Origin: Entrophospora sp. SA101 | Lineage: Eukaryota; Glomeromycota; Glomeromycetes; Entrophosporales; Entrophosporaceae | Reading direction: 5' to 3' | Assembly: GCA_958430865.1 (NCBI GenBank) | Contig: CAUDNR010000225.1 | Span: forward strand, 31,085 to 95,084 | DNA length: 64,000 nt | Shown here: in pieces, positions 12,817-26,515 of the stretch | Position numbering within the stretch: position 1 is the first letter of the stretch | How the letters are laid out: every line of letters begins with the position of its first letter | Made by a program: the position numbers and the translations under genes | Notes under the pieces: generated by a model | What the model saw: the letters and a program-made list of their open reading frames with translations, nothing else | The model's database searches: none | What the model was told of the DNA's origin: nothing

Positions 12817-13240
12817 TTAATAATCTTGTATTCCTCGTTCTTGCACATTTTTCATTTTTATTGTTATAATTGTAAATATTTCATTTGCTTGTTTTATTCT
12901 TTTCATTTTACCACCACTGGCTATATTATTCTTCCCATTTTCATCATTCTTTTTATCATCAGTAATATCAAGAATAAATTTTTGTTGGTTTAATTCATCA
13001 CAAATAGCCAACATATTGTCATCATCATCATCATGTCATCATCATCATCATCATCATCATATAATCATCATTACTTTGAAAATATTTTAAAGCTTCTAAC
13101 AATTCCTTAATAAAATAACTGCTCCAATTTTTTATTGCACCACCATCAATTGTTCCACTATTTGGTCCTTGTTGCATGTGTAAAATGGGTTTATTGGATA
13201 AAACATCAGAACGTGGGATTTTAATTTATGTTGTAGTTTC
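12817..13240 (-). pseudogene. Broken unknown gene, two adjoining coding-like pieces
   Basis: On the minus strand 13240-13080 reads IPRSDVLSNKPILHMQQGP followed by GGAIKNWSSYFIKELLEAL, which looks like real protein. An (ATC)n/(GAT)n run follows at 13015-13060, and the text resumes as MLAICDELNQQKFILDITDD down to a stop at 12817. The two pieces are in different frames, so repeat-length change probably caused a frameshift. Upstream, an in-frame TAA lies just before IPRSD. I do not recognise the family and read it as decayed or as exons of an unmodelled gene. Confidence 0.35.
13015..13060. repeat. (ATC)n microsatellite
   Basis: A run of ATC triplets with one interruption. It lies between the two frames of the broken minus-strand gene, where it would encode an Asp or Met run depending on frame. 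Confidence 0.8.
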
Positions 13241-13429
13241 TAGATGTTGAAGCATTCGCACTTTTACTAACCAAAAATAAAATAATAAAAATTTTAGAAA
13301 GAAATTCTGAAAATTTTCCTAAAAAAAATTTTTGTTTGCACAAAAGAATTACATATGCACATACACCACATAATAAAGTTTAATTTATTATTATTAAATG
13401 TGGAAATGACAAAATCCAAATACCAGGGT

Positions 13430-13615
13430 TCAAATGAATGAATGAATGCCCCGTAAATTTAGAGCATTTTGGGTATGTGTGGAATTATTGCTGCGGTTAG
13501 CTATCAATATATGATCTAATCTAGCATAGTAAAGATTCATATATGTGATCGGCATCATACTTTTATGATAGTAATTTATAAAAGTGGTACAATGCACGCC
13601 ACTATAACCCATCAA
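13430..13615 (-). CDS. Unrecognised 61-codon ORF, possibly transposon-related
   Basis: The frame starts MMGYSGVHCTTFINYYHKS and includes YYARLDHILIANRSNN, which looks like real protein rather than random AT-rich translation. Its first 36 bases recur as an inverted copy at 14399-14434. It sits next to a transposase relic, so it may belong to the same or a nested element. No catalytic motif is visible and no function is proposed. Confidence 0.3.
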   Translation of the reverse strand: MMGYSGVHCTTFINYYHKSMMPITYMNLYYARLDHILIANRSNNSTHTQNALNLRGIHSFI

Positions 13616-14434
13616 ATTTTTATTACAAATTTGATGTCAAAAAAAAATTTGAGGTAACGTGACACGATTAGAGATGTCGATCAAAAATAAAATGTTATTC
13701 ATCTATTTCATCTATCACATTGTCTGGAATCCTTCTATGTGATTTATATTTTTTGCAATATATTCAGCCTGTAGTACTGTTAAACCTTTTCTGTAACAAT
13801 CCATAAAACTTGAGGCCCTCATCACATACTTTCTAATTTTGTTTTAGTGATATAGAATCAAAAGCATTGGAGACATTCACTTGAAGACCTGCCCAACATA
13901 TCATTTAGCAAGCCCCCAAATACTTTTCAATGTAGTTAAGCTCACAGTGAAACTTTGGATAGAAGATGACTTTATGTCCTCTTTCTTCAATTAATTCTTG
14001 AAGTAAGGGTTTTTGGTTTTTAAAAGCATCTTTGGTTGCTAAGATATGTCTAACGCAACAAGTCAAAGGTCCTTCAAGAAAAACTTTAAACAAAAAAATT
14101 TGAATGGGATTATTTTATATTCATAAATTCAATGCAATTATTATTATTGACTAAAAAAAAAAAACGCGTGAAAATTTTTTTTAATTTTATGGATGAATTA
14201 TATCGAGTGATTTACCAGAATTAAAAAATCTATTTTTTCAAATTTGGAAAATTTTATAAAAATTACACGGTTTTCAAAAGCTTATAACTCTTGAACCAAT
14301 AATTATTTTTAATTGTCTCGACGATAGATTGTAGAACTAGTCAAAAGCTAATATCATTTCAATTATTTTCTTTTTAGGTTTTAAAGTTGGTCAATTTTTA
14401 TTTGATGGGTTATTGTGGCATGCACTATACCGTG
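13583..14434. repeat. Inverted repeat of 36 bp flanking the transposase relic
   Basis: The stretch at 13583-13618 is the reverse complement, with a few mismatches, of 14399-14434 (core ATTTGATGGGTTAT). The repeats enclose the DDE transposase fragment. They could be an inverted duplication of the neighbouring ORF rather than true transposon ends, since one arm is inside that ORF. Confidence 0.5.
13711..14093 (-). pseudogene. DDE transposase C-terminal relic
   Basis: The minus-strand frame 14093-13905 contains RGHKVIFYPKFHCELNYIEK, which fits the last catalytic block of DDE transposases (typical form FLPKFHCELNPIE, where the E is the third acidic catalytic residue). Beyond the stop at 13905 the protein continues with breaks as NVSNAFDSISLKQN and then MRASSFMDCYRKGLTVLQAE to about 13715, which also matches the usual tail of such proteins. 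The N-terminal domain and the first two catalytic Asp residues are missing, so it is inactive. Confidence 0.7.
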
Positions 14435-14709
14435 TATATTATTACTGATACATCAATAATATATTTGGTACGTTTCGTTAAAAATTGTTTTATTCATTGA
14501 TTGGTCAGATTAATAGTCATACGACAAATGATTTTTCGAATTTTGTACAACTATAAATTACCAAAATTAGGGAATCTAATCTAATCAGGAATCCCGATCA
14601 ATATCGTAGAATTTGATTGGCTAAATAAAAATCCCAATATAATTTTTTTATTTCAAAAAAAAATTTTTTTTTTAAAGTTTTCTTTCTAAAAACATTTTTA
14701 AAAGGAAAT

Positions 14710-15518
14710 ATGGGAAGAATTCGTAGATCAAGAACTCATAAAAGTATCTAATTATAAATAATTATTTATAGTTATTTCTCTCTTTTATTTATTCTTTAAA
14801 TTTTCTCTATCTCTGTCATTAGATATACGAGATCATTATAGAAAATACAGAACAAGAAATTATACAAAAGATTTAGATCAAATTCATGAAGATTTAAAAA
14901 AGCTAACCGATGAAAAAATGATGAGAATTGAAGAAAAAATAGAGAGTGGAAGTGGTGGAAGTGGAAAAGGAGAAATAATAAATCAGGAAAATAATTTTTT
15001 ATTAAGTATTAAAATAAACGAAATAAATAATAACAGCAATAATAGTGTGGATGATACAAATATTGAGGATTTAGAATTACCAGGATCAGGAAAATTTTAT
15101 TGTATTCATTGCGCGTAAGTATCAATCTACATGTATATATGTTTGTTATATATATATATATATATAAAGAAAATGTATAATTTATTATTACGTTGGAATT
15201 AAATCATTATTAACATATTATATTATATTATATCATATATCATATTATTATACAGTCGTCATTTCATTGATTCTCATGCATTAAATGAACACTATCGTGG
15301 AAAACTTCATAAAAGACGGTTTGTATACTATTCATATTTATAATTTCAGCGTTATATATATCTCCACATAAATTTATTTATAGATAATCTAACTTTATGT
15401 TAGTATAAAGCTTCTTAAAGAAACACCTTATTCTCAAAAAGAAGCTGAGGCTGCTGTGGGATATTCCACTGAAAACTCTAGAAATAAATCTTTATTGAAT
15501 GATATTATCATCACTTAA
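14710..15518 (+). CDS. BUD20: BUD20/ZNF593-type C2H2 zinc-finger ribosome biogenesis factor
   Basis: Four exons (14710-14743, 14823-15114, 15256-15318, 15404-15518) join to 167 codons plus TAA. The product starts MGRIRRSRTHK, then a basic region and RNYTKDLDQIHEDL, as in human ZNF593 and yeast Bud20. A single C2H2 finger follows: C105, C108, H121, H127 within FYCIHCARHFIDSHALNEHY. The tail has KLLKETPYSQKEAEAAVG, a family signature. Bud20-type proteins shuttle with pre-60S ribosomal particles and help their nuclear export; in yeast loss also disturbs bud-site choice. All introns are short (79-141 bp) with GT..AG borders, and the frame closes exactly. Intron 2 and most of exon 3 (15133-15316) have an identical extra copy at 53069-53252. 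Confidence 0.93.
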
Positions 15519-17261
15519 TAAATTTGTGTGTGTGTAAGATTACACCGCATATCTATCAGACGTCTTTATTTATTTATATTTACCAATATTAGCGTCCACC
15601 TCAAGGTAAAAATCCATTTCTGGTTAGTGTTATTTGGTCCCGATGATTGTAATTGGAGAGTAAGATCATTGTTTAATTTATTATTTACTGCCATTTATTT
15701 ACCTATTTTCAGAAAATAAAGAGAGACTTGCATGTGGTAAAAAAGAGAGAGTGCCAGTGTGTGTAAATTAATTTCATTCAATCCATCCATCCCATATAAT
15801 AACACTATATGCAAAATAATAATAACGTATTTGATTTAGCTTCATTCATTAATTCAAGACAAGGGGATTAAGCAATAATTTCCGTATATATACATATATG
15901 ATGATTATCATTTCACTATAATAAAACAAGTAATTAAACAAGTAATTAATGTTTTGTGTATCTTGAGATAAGTGTGAAAATTTATCAACAGAAAAACATG
16001 GAATCTAAATAAATAAGAAAATCCCACACATTTAATTTTTTCCAATTAAGCCAATCCTAATCTATTCAAATAACATCAATAACATTATAGTTCCGACGTT
16101 ATACAAAAACCAACTTCAAAAAAAAGTCAAACATGTATATATTATTACAATGTTGCAACTAAGATTAAAGAAAATGAATAATTATTTAAGCATTTAATTT
16201 AATAAAAATAATGCTAACTTTATAAGTGAAGTTAGTATTGATCTTTGAACACACGACTTTAATCAAATTAAGAGATCCAAGTTGAAAATAATCAAGACTT
16301 TTCTATATTTATTTATTTAACAAACTAGATAGATATAGTATATCGTGCTACACATTTATTCCTGTATAAATATTAACCCACTTTTTTTCTTGTTTTTTAT
16401 AATTAGGTTACTACTAGATTTAGTGTGTATCAAGAACAAAGCTTCTACAACAATCTGCATGTTGTGTATCTGTTTCACATGGTAAAGGTGTGAATATATA
16501 TGTATATATAGAGGGGGGGGGGGAGGGAAGAGAAGGAAGAGAGATGAAAGAGAGGGAACGGGTGAGAAAGGATTGATTTATCAATTAATTATTATTATCA
16601 GTTATTATTTTAATTGAGGAAGAATTCTTTTTTAAAACTTTAACAAATGTGTAACCTGTTATATATTAATTCGTTTTTTAAAAAATTTCTTTTATTTTAC
16701 GTAGCAGAAAATTTTTTTTCTTACTCAATATAGGATTATGCAAATATGATTTTAATATTGTTCTTTTATATATATATACATACATACATACATATTTATT
16801 TATTACTGTACATGTATATATTAATATACATGTATTTATTTACGAATTACCTATAATTTTTTCAATTAATTCAATTAACTGAAGAAGAATTTAGAAAAAA
16901 TTAAAAATTAGTAAACAAAAATTTTTTTGGAAAGTGAAAGAAGATGATTTTGAAAAAACAAAATTTTCATTTTGCATCATCATCAATCAGATGGTTAGTT
17001 GCCTGATATTCAAAGAAAACTTTTCTTTAGTATTGTGTTACCCTATTAACTGGTAATTTTACTTTTTGAGCGACTCACATTCTACCACATACATACTATT
17101 ATATAGTTATTATAATAATTATAATACACTTTATTAGTAGATAATATATACATTATATAAGTGATGAGTGATGTAATTATCGTTTTTCTCTTATATATAA
17201 AAAAAAATAAAAAAATTTATTTTCTCAATTATTTTATTTTTTGTGAAATAAAATTATAATT
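15519..17261. other. Intergenic DNA, no gene seen
   Basis: AT-rich sequence with simple repeats, including a G run inside [23 protein letters not shown] text near 16511-16530, and TATA/TACA repeats near 16770-16830. A 63-codon frame at 15528-15719 just after BUD20 has no supporting features. Confidence 0.5.
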
Positions 17262-18970
17262 ATGGTTATTTTTGGACGAGAAATAAATTTTTCAGTGTTT
17301 TTTGGTTTTAATGGCTCACAAAAGTTTCCGCTTTTTCGATGGTTATTAATTCCAACAGCCTTCTTTTTAATAGTGGTTGGTAAATGATCTTCTTTATCAT
17401 CTTTTAAAAGATAATAACAATAATAAATAATAAAATTTCTTAAAAAAAAAAAAAGATCCCTTCGAGAATTCTTTTACTTGCACAGAATCGTAATTTAAAT
17501 CATACAACAGTTATATCGTTAGAAGATGACGACAACAGCAGTAAAATATCTCAAGGATTGTTTTTGATTACAAACAATCTTTACCTTGGTGGTGATATTA
17601 TATATTTGATTTGCGGGTGTTTGATTACTTTATTTGGAATATTTGGTTTTCTAAGAAGAAATAACGCTGTTGGTCAATTTGTATCCTTTATAAAACATAA
17701 ATTTTATATGTAGCGTGATTAAATTTAGTGATGATTTTATATAATAACAACAATGATTTATTTAATGATAATTTATCATCTTTAATAATAATGATGATGA
17801 TGATGATAATAATACATTACAGATTTCAGCATTTTTAATTGCATTCACCGTGATTCACGCAATATCGGCTGCTTATACTGTGTTATTTAGTAATAGATGG
17901 ATATTTAGAGTACTTGATGATACATGGGAAAATTCGTTTATTTATGATAATGAATTAATTCATGAAATCCAGAACGAGGTAAATATATTATTTTATAAAT
18001 ATTATGTGCACGTCTATACAGACAGACATACATATAGAGAATGTACGCATATTCATTAATATATCATACATGTATATTATATATATGATAGTTTTCATGT
18101 AAAGGATTTTCATCGATGGTTGATCGATCAATAGAAAGCGTAATAACTACAACAATATCGTCACCATCGTCATCAAAAACAGTCGAATCAATAATATCAT
18201 CATCGTCATCGCCCAAAAAATATTTATCTTTTGAACAAAGTTGTGCTAAGATACTGATGCAAAGATACGGTCCACATTTATTTCATGTTGCAAAAATAAT
18301 ATTTTTGGCTAGATTTATGCAGGTAAAAAAATGAATACGTAAATTGTAATCAATCATTTGTATTTTATTATATATATTATATATTAATTACAATGTATTT
18401 ATTTTTTGGGTGAATTAAATTTATTAGCTACTTGCAGTTTTATTACACACATTTATTTTACATTGCGTTATAGTAAATGATATCCAACAATCTATTCGTC
18501 AAGAAGAATGTGAAGAATATAACAACATTAACAGGAACAGTAATAATAGTAACAGTAATATTAACAGTAGTAACGGTAACAGGAATAACAATAGCAGGAA
18601 TAATAATAGCAGGAGTAGTAACAATAGCAGTAACAGTAGCAGTAACAGTAGTAATAATAATTATAATAATAATTCTAATTATGATGATGATAAAAATTAC
18701 AATGATTGGGAATTTGAAGACGACGACGATGAAGATGATGATGAATCAAATGGAGATGTTGAAAATTTTGAAGATGGTGAGGATAATAATGATGATACCA
18801 AGTTACTACTTCATCATTATCGTAATCGTAATCATCGAAAGTATCTACGTTATGATGAAGTTGACGATGTTAATGATGAATTGATTGATGAATTGGTTGA
18901 AAAAAATTTGGATTTAATAAAATTTAATAATTCAATATTAAAATCTATTTATTATAATTCTAGAAATTAG
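17262..18970 (+). CDS. Tetraspanin-like four-helix membrane protein with Asn/Asp-rich tail
   Basis: Exons are 17262-about 17375, 17456-17680, 17823-17978, 18092-18322 and 18428-18970, giving about 422 residues. Four hydrophobic segments are visible: RWLLIPTAFFLIVV (about 25-38), IIYLICGCLITLFGIFGF in exon 2, ISAFLIAFTVIHAISAAYTV in exon 3 and LLAVLLHTFILHCVIV in exon 5. The spacing (short loop between helices 2 and 3, loop of about 105 residues between 3 and 4) is tetraspanin-like, but the classic CCG motif is not seen. The cytosolic tail of about 160 residues is rich in Asn, Ser, Asp and Glu. Only the first intron is awkward: the good-looking GTAAAT donor gives the wrong frame, while GTTGGT at 17376 keeps it. 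Function is unknown; tetraspanins organise membrane partners. Confidence 0.7.
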
Positions 18971-19244
18971 ATCAAAAAATTCTTTTTTTATTATATAGAA
19001 AATTTATCAAAAATGGACTTTTTTAAAACCTTTTATATTTTATATTTATATATTTTTATTATACAAGTAGATGATATTTTTATTTTAAAAAAAAAAATTT
19101 CTTTATTTATTTTGTAAATATTATTAATTTGTACAAAAGAAAAAAAAAAGAAAAGGGCGGGCGGAGGATAATATATTTAGTAATAAACAATAAAAACAAT
19201 AATATATACTACAATCTATCCATCTCATTAATTTGATTATCACA

Positions 19245-21768
<2,524 letters not shown>

Positions 21769-22036
21769 ATGCAGGGTTAGCTGTGATTACCAGTCTGCTG
21801 GTGTAACGTCTTAACTATATATATTTACTATTTTACGTCCAATTTGTGTGGTACAAAGTAACTGACGCCACAACTATCTTTGAACTTCATAAATAGCTGA
21901 ACATTATTGTAAAGATATTCTTGACACTTGAGTTCCACGGGAATAACAATAAGCGAAGTGAATCAAAGCTCCTTGCAAGCTGGTTTACGAGGAGCTTTAG
22001 AATGATAATTAATAATGGTGGAAATTTATGATTTTC
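21769..22036. other. Upstream region of the DDX20 gene
   Basis: Contains ACGTCTT and TTACGTCC near 21807-21840 and GTAACTGACGCCAC near 21858-21871. No gene is seen; these are only possible promoter elements. Confidence 0.3.
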
Positions 22037-22722
22037 TAGTACGCAGTGAATCTCGATTTAACCGATATGTTCAAATTCACCCGCTAAGTCGAGATATCCG
22101 TAAAAGTAAGATAATAATATCTGGATATAATGAATGGTCATATAATCAAATCATGTGATATACATTATACAGTTACAGTGATCCCAAAATTTTCACGTAA
22201 CGAAAAATTCCTTTATAGTTCACCACAATGAGAGTCTTTTGAATTAATATTTATTTAATGATAAATAGATAATATCAAATAATAAGTTTTTACAAATTAA
22301 TGATAAATAAATAATGCATAATTAATGAGTTTTGCACATTAATATTTATCCCAAAGTAACTTGTTTTGCAGATTCCGAATAGTACGCAGTGAATCTCGAT
22401 TTAACCGATATGTTCAAATTCACCCGCTAAGTCGAGATATCCGTAAAAGTAAGATAATAATATCTGGATATAATGAATGGTCATATAATCAAATCATGTG
22501 ATATACATTATACAGTTACAGTGATCCCAAAATTTTCACGTAACGAAAAATTCCTTTATAGTTCACCACAATGAGAGTCTTTTGAATTAATATTTATTTA
22601 ATGATAAATAGATAATATCAAATAATAAGTTTTTACAAATTAATGATAAATAAATAATGCATAATTAATGAGTTTTGCACATTAATATTTATCCCAAAGT
22701 AACTTGTTTTGCAGATTCCGAA
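22037..22722. repeat. Two identical 343-bp tandem copies carrying a transposon-end motif
   Basis: Bases 22037-22379 recur directly as 22380-22722, with no difference that I can see. Each unit begins TAGTACGCAGTGAATCTCG and contains CCCGCTAAGTCGAGATATCC, i.e. the end of the TIR family found at 1282-1327. The identity implies a recent tandem duplication or an assembly duplication. Confidence 0.85.
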
Positions 22723-22930
22723 TTAGTTTGTAATATTAGGTTTTCTTTTACAGAATTAAATCTTCCATTCGCATATTTCTTTTTTAAATCATTAAATCAT
22801 AGCCAGCTAAGCGAGCCATTAAATTTTTTAGCCAGATGACATTACTATTAAATCATGCAGTTATTGTTCTGAAAAGTGGAATGCTGGTAAAGTGTAAATG
22901 TTGACATTGTTAATAGACTTATGTACATAG

Positions 22931-23730
22931 GTTAGTGGTTGTATCCACCGAATGATATTCACCAATTATTCACCGATTATCCAGTTAATCGGGTGCTGAA
23001 AATTTTCATTGATTAATTAATCGGGTGTTGAAAATTTTCACTGGATAATTGGTGAATAATTGGTGGACAGAAAATATAAAAAATAAAAATTTTTATCCAC
23101 GTAATTGAAAGAATTACTAATATATTAACATGTAAATACTATTTTATGCACTATTACACTCACCAAAATTCTTTCTATTATAATAACATATCCAAGTAAT
23201 ATGAATACCAACTGTGTCATTATTATCTAAAGAATATTTATGCATTGCAGTAACTTCTACTCCGAATGAGCGTCTACAGCTAAACCTTGTCACGGCGGAC
23301 TATAATTATAACGGATTTTTAAAATTTTTGCTTCACATTCACATTAAAATATAAAAACATAAAAATCCATTGTGGAAAGATCAGTAAATCTGGCCACAAC
23401 GGGTTTTAAATAAATCTTCATTCATCCACTGTGACAAGATTTGATTGTATTTAGTGAAGCTGGAAACACAATGACAGCCGAATGAATAAAATTGAATCCG
23501 TTGTTATTTGTATTTCTTGAAAAAAAATATGCAATGTATTGGAAATATTTTTCCTGGGAATAAATAATTATTATAAATCAATGAATATTCAATGGATATT
23601 CGGCGGATATCGGTGAATGACCAATTATCCAGGTGATGAGTTTTATTGACTGACCGATTATCCGGGTGTTGAGCTTTATTGGTTGACAAGTACTCAAACA
23701 CCCGGATAATCAATGGATACAACCACTAAC
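22931..23730. mobile_element. 800-bp MITE-like element with 17-bp perfect terminal inverted repeats
   Basis: The left end GTTAGTGGTTGTATCCA (22931-22947) is the exact reverse complement of the right end TGGATACAACCACTAAC (23714-23730). ATAG flanks both sides and may be a short target duplication. Just inside both ends are repeated blocks around GGATAATCGG / CCGATTATCC with GTGCTGAAAATTTTCA-like text, which look like subterminal transposase-binding repeats. The inside holds no transposase frame, so it would depend on an enzyme made elsewhere. Confidence 0.75.
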
Positions 23731-23739
23731 ATAGGTAGA

Positions 23740-23890
23740 CTCGATAAGTCGGTTTCAGCCAAAAATTTTCAGCCCTTTTTTTCCCTATTTAAAATCTCTT
23801 GATAAGTCAGCCAATCCATATAAAGTCGCGATAAGTTGTAGGTCAGTCAACCCTCTTTTTAGAATAAGTAAATTGTTCTCGGTAAGTCGG
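23740..23890 (+). repeat. Subterminal-type array of CTCGATAAGTCGG variants
   Basis: Four spaced variants of one motif occur in the same direction: CTCGATAAGTCGG (23740), CTTGATAAGTCAG (about 23796), GCGATAAGTTG (about 23828) and CTCGGTAAGTCGG (23878). A further copy, CTCGATAAGTCGG, lies at about 24426. This looks like one arm of a TIR element that has been broken; no opposite-facing arm is nearby. Confidence 0.5.
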
Positions 23891-24107
23891 AGTCACGTGA
23901 CATTTCATTAAATAAATGATCATCATTTCTACTTTTAATAACGTATGATTTTTTATTTATAGAATTTTATATTAATATCATACATTATATCTGATGATTT
24001 AGAAATTCTTGTCACGATATTTTATTATTCATTTTTGTATCATCAGGTTATATCATTGATTGTATAATTTATTGCCTGATAATTTAGAAAGAATATTCTT
24101 GTTTGTA

Positions 24108-24307
24108 CATAGTGAATCTCGATTTAGCGGACCTCAATTTAGCGGATACTAATTAAAAATCTCAGTTTTACGGATAAAGTTCAAAGAACGGTTTCATAAT
24201 AAATCTTAGTAAAAACCTTCTCTATATAGCGGATATCTCTGTTTAACGGATTTTTGGAAAATTTTCCCTAATTGCCCAAATTATCCGCTAAATCGAGATT
24301 TACTTTG
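24108..24307. mobile_element. 200-bp TA-flanked MITE (CTCGATTTAGCGGA family)
   Basis: The left end CATAGTGAATCTCGATTTAG and right end (reverse complement CAAAGTAAATCTCGATTTAG) match with two differences and continue CGGA. TA dinucleotides sit at 24106-24107 and 24308-24309, as expected for a Tc1/mariner-type target duplication. The TTTAGCGGA motif is repeated inside both arms. There is no coding capacity. Confidence 0.8.
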
Positions 24308-24309
24308 TA

Positions 24310-25398
24310 TTGTGAAAAATACATTTATTTATTTTTATTATGTTTTATTGTGTTCGGAAATATGCATAAAAAGGTTGGTTGATTTTCCAAACTTTTGAAA
24401 TTCTAATAAAAATAAAATTTTTATGTCTCGATAAGTCGGTTCTCTATGTATAAATGAATGATCGATCTAACTAAATTTAGAAATAAGGCAAATTAACCAT
24501 GTGATCAATACCACGTGATTTCCACTATGGCGAAATTTATTTCAATTATTATTTCCACTGTAACGAGATAGGACCCGGAGGTAACATTCAGGCGATTAGT
24601 ATTAGGAAATTTTGGAAGACTTTATCCCTTTTAAGCATATAACATTTTCCTTCTTTACCCATTTTAGCATATAACGTGTCAAAGAGTTAAAAGCTTTACC
24701 CATCCATATAAAACATGTAACTTTATATGTAACCATTGAAAAAATTATCCAATATATTTTATCTAAAGAACAAAGAGTATAGTTGTTGATGTTCTTCATT
24801 CTTGATAAACCATATCTGAATCTTACACTCCTAAAAAAGTATTGATTGACTCGATGATCAGCAAAAATAATATCATGTTGGACTGATATTAAAAATTTTC
24901 AAAAAGTTACACTATTTTAAGATACGATGTTTTAACGCATCTTGAGAACTTAGAAAATGTTGTTCCATTGGTTCTCAAATATATTACATTTAAATTTTCA
25001 TAATTATTAATACAAAACGTAAAAATAACCAAAAAAATTTTTCATCCACAACTTACATAATAATGATAAATTTTTATTAAATATTTCATTTATTTACTCA
25101 ATGTTTCCTTTGAATCAATTGCATACTGACTACTAATTTTTGCAAATAATCAGGATCCGCTCATCCATTAAATAAGAAACTAATTCATTTATATTTTTGG
25201 AGGAGCAATAGTGGTTTGATCTTCTTCCTTAAATGCTTTTATTGCACAAGTTACTTGTGTCTTGGTGCACCAGCAATGTCGCCTGCTTCCCAATATCTAA
25301 TTATTCTTCCTTGTCTAAAGTCTGTTAATTTAGACGATTAAAAAAAAAGTTTTGGTTAGATATTTCAGCCGTAATTGCCATTTAAAGTTGGTTCATGC
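24310..25398. other. Intergenic DNA, no gene seen
   Basis: AT-rich DNA with short frames only (for example 24602-24799 on the minus strand), none with recognisable features. A CTCGATAAGTCGG repeat copy lies near 24426. Confidence 0.4.
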
Positions 25399-25691
25399 TA
25401 GGGCTGGCCGCATAACCTAAATGAACATTTGGCTAACTGATTAAACTATTTAGTCATTATGTTAAGTCAAATTTAGTAAGGCAACTATCACCAAATTAGG
25501 ATTTTAACCCCTTTGCTGGTCCACGTATTACGCTACAAAAAAATTCTTTTCACTTTTGGCTTTTGATTAAATTACGTAGTAATTTAATTTATTCTAAAAA
25601 GCGGATATTTAATTTGAGTAGAGTAACATAATGATTTGATAATGATAATTATAAAAAATTCTACGTTTTGTAATTATGAAAATTTATGTCA

Positions 25692-26515
25692 GTACACTCT
25701 CTCTATAACGACCTTTTCTATAACGGTCTACATTCTATAACGAACTGAAAATTGGATCCCAATTTTTTACTATACAAAAACCCTACTCTATAACGGTCTT
25801 CTTAATTAAATTTCTTATAGTGTATAACGGCCTGTCTCTGAAGTTCGCCTATATTAATATGTTTTACTGTCTATACATAACGGCCGACGATCATGATCTG
25901 AAACTATAATTGCTATATTAGGAAATTTTCTATACCACATCAAATTAACTATATAGTTACTAATAAAATTATTCAGGATTACTAATCTGAATACAATATG
26001 TTTATTATAACAACGGAAAATTTTGAATGCCATCTAACCACCCCAATTTGAGTCCATTTACAATGTTTAAAATAGATAATGAAACACGAGATTAATTATT
26101 AAATTTTGACAATCTTTCACGTTTACTACTATTTTTACTTCTTTGAAAAACAACTCATGAAATGACAACCTCCAAGCAAGAAACTCAATGTCAAACCTTA
26201 TTACATTTGTGGAATGAGGGTGTACAAGATGCTAAAGAAATACATAGAAGAACAAATATACCCCTCTCCACTATATATGATAACCTTAAAAAGCTCAAGA
26301 ATTCAGGAACAACACAGTGTACACATGGTAACGGTTGGCCAAAGAAGATCACAGCAAATGCTTCAAGGGCGTTAGGACAATATATTTGTAGGGATTACTC
26401 TATTTCAACAAGAACTTTGGCAACAAAGTTATCAAATACAGGTATAGAGGTATCCTATAGAACGATTGGAAGGCATTTAAAACTTTTTCATCATCAAAAT
26501 CTGGTCTGGGATTGA
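25692..26515 (+). mobile_element. 5' part of a decayed Tc1/mariner-type transposon
   Basis: It begins TACACTCTCTCTATAACGAC, with TA then a CA-initiated terminus, and has about seven spaced TATAACGG-type repeats down to about 25885, which look like subterminal binding sites. The helix-turn-helix part of a transposase follows at 26162-26515. No catalytic domain or right terminal repeat is found before the next features, so the element is truncated. A second copy lies at 48174-48997. Confidence 0.65.
26162..26515 (+). pseudogene. Truncated Tc1/mariner transposase, DNA-binding part only
   Basis: 117 codons. The product has a paired-type helix-turn-helix: residues about 10-50 include WNEGVQDAKEIHRRTNIPLS then TIYDNLKKLKNSGTT, followed by a GRPK-like linker (here NGWPKKITANA) and a second helical block, STRTLATKLSNTGIEVSYRT. 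This matches the bipartite DNA-binding half of Tc1/Tc3 transposases. The frame stops at LVWD, where the DDE catalytic domain should begin, so it cannot transpose DNA. Being small and ATG-initiated, it could in principle still be made and bind transposon ends. An identical copy is at 48644-48997. Confidence 0.75.

Noticed and set aside
12640..12993. 117-codon hydrophobic plus-strand frame
   Set aside because: Ile/Phe/Leu-rich translation of T-rich DNA; the opposite strand carries text that looks more like protein.
18477..18884. 135-codon frame rich in Ile, Thr and Met
   Set aside because: Shifted frame of the Asn/Ser-rich tail exon of the tetraspanin-like gene.
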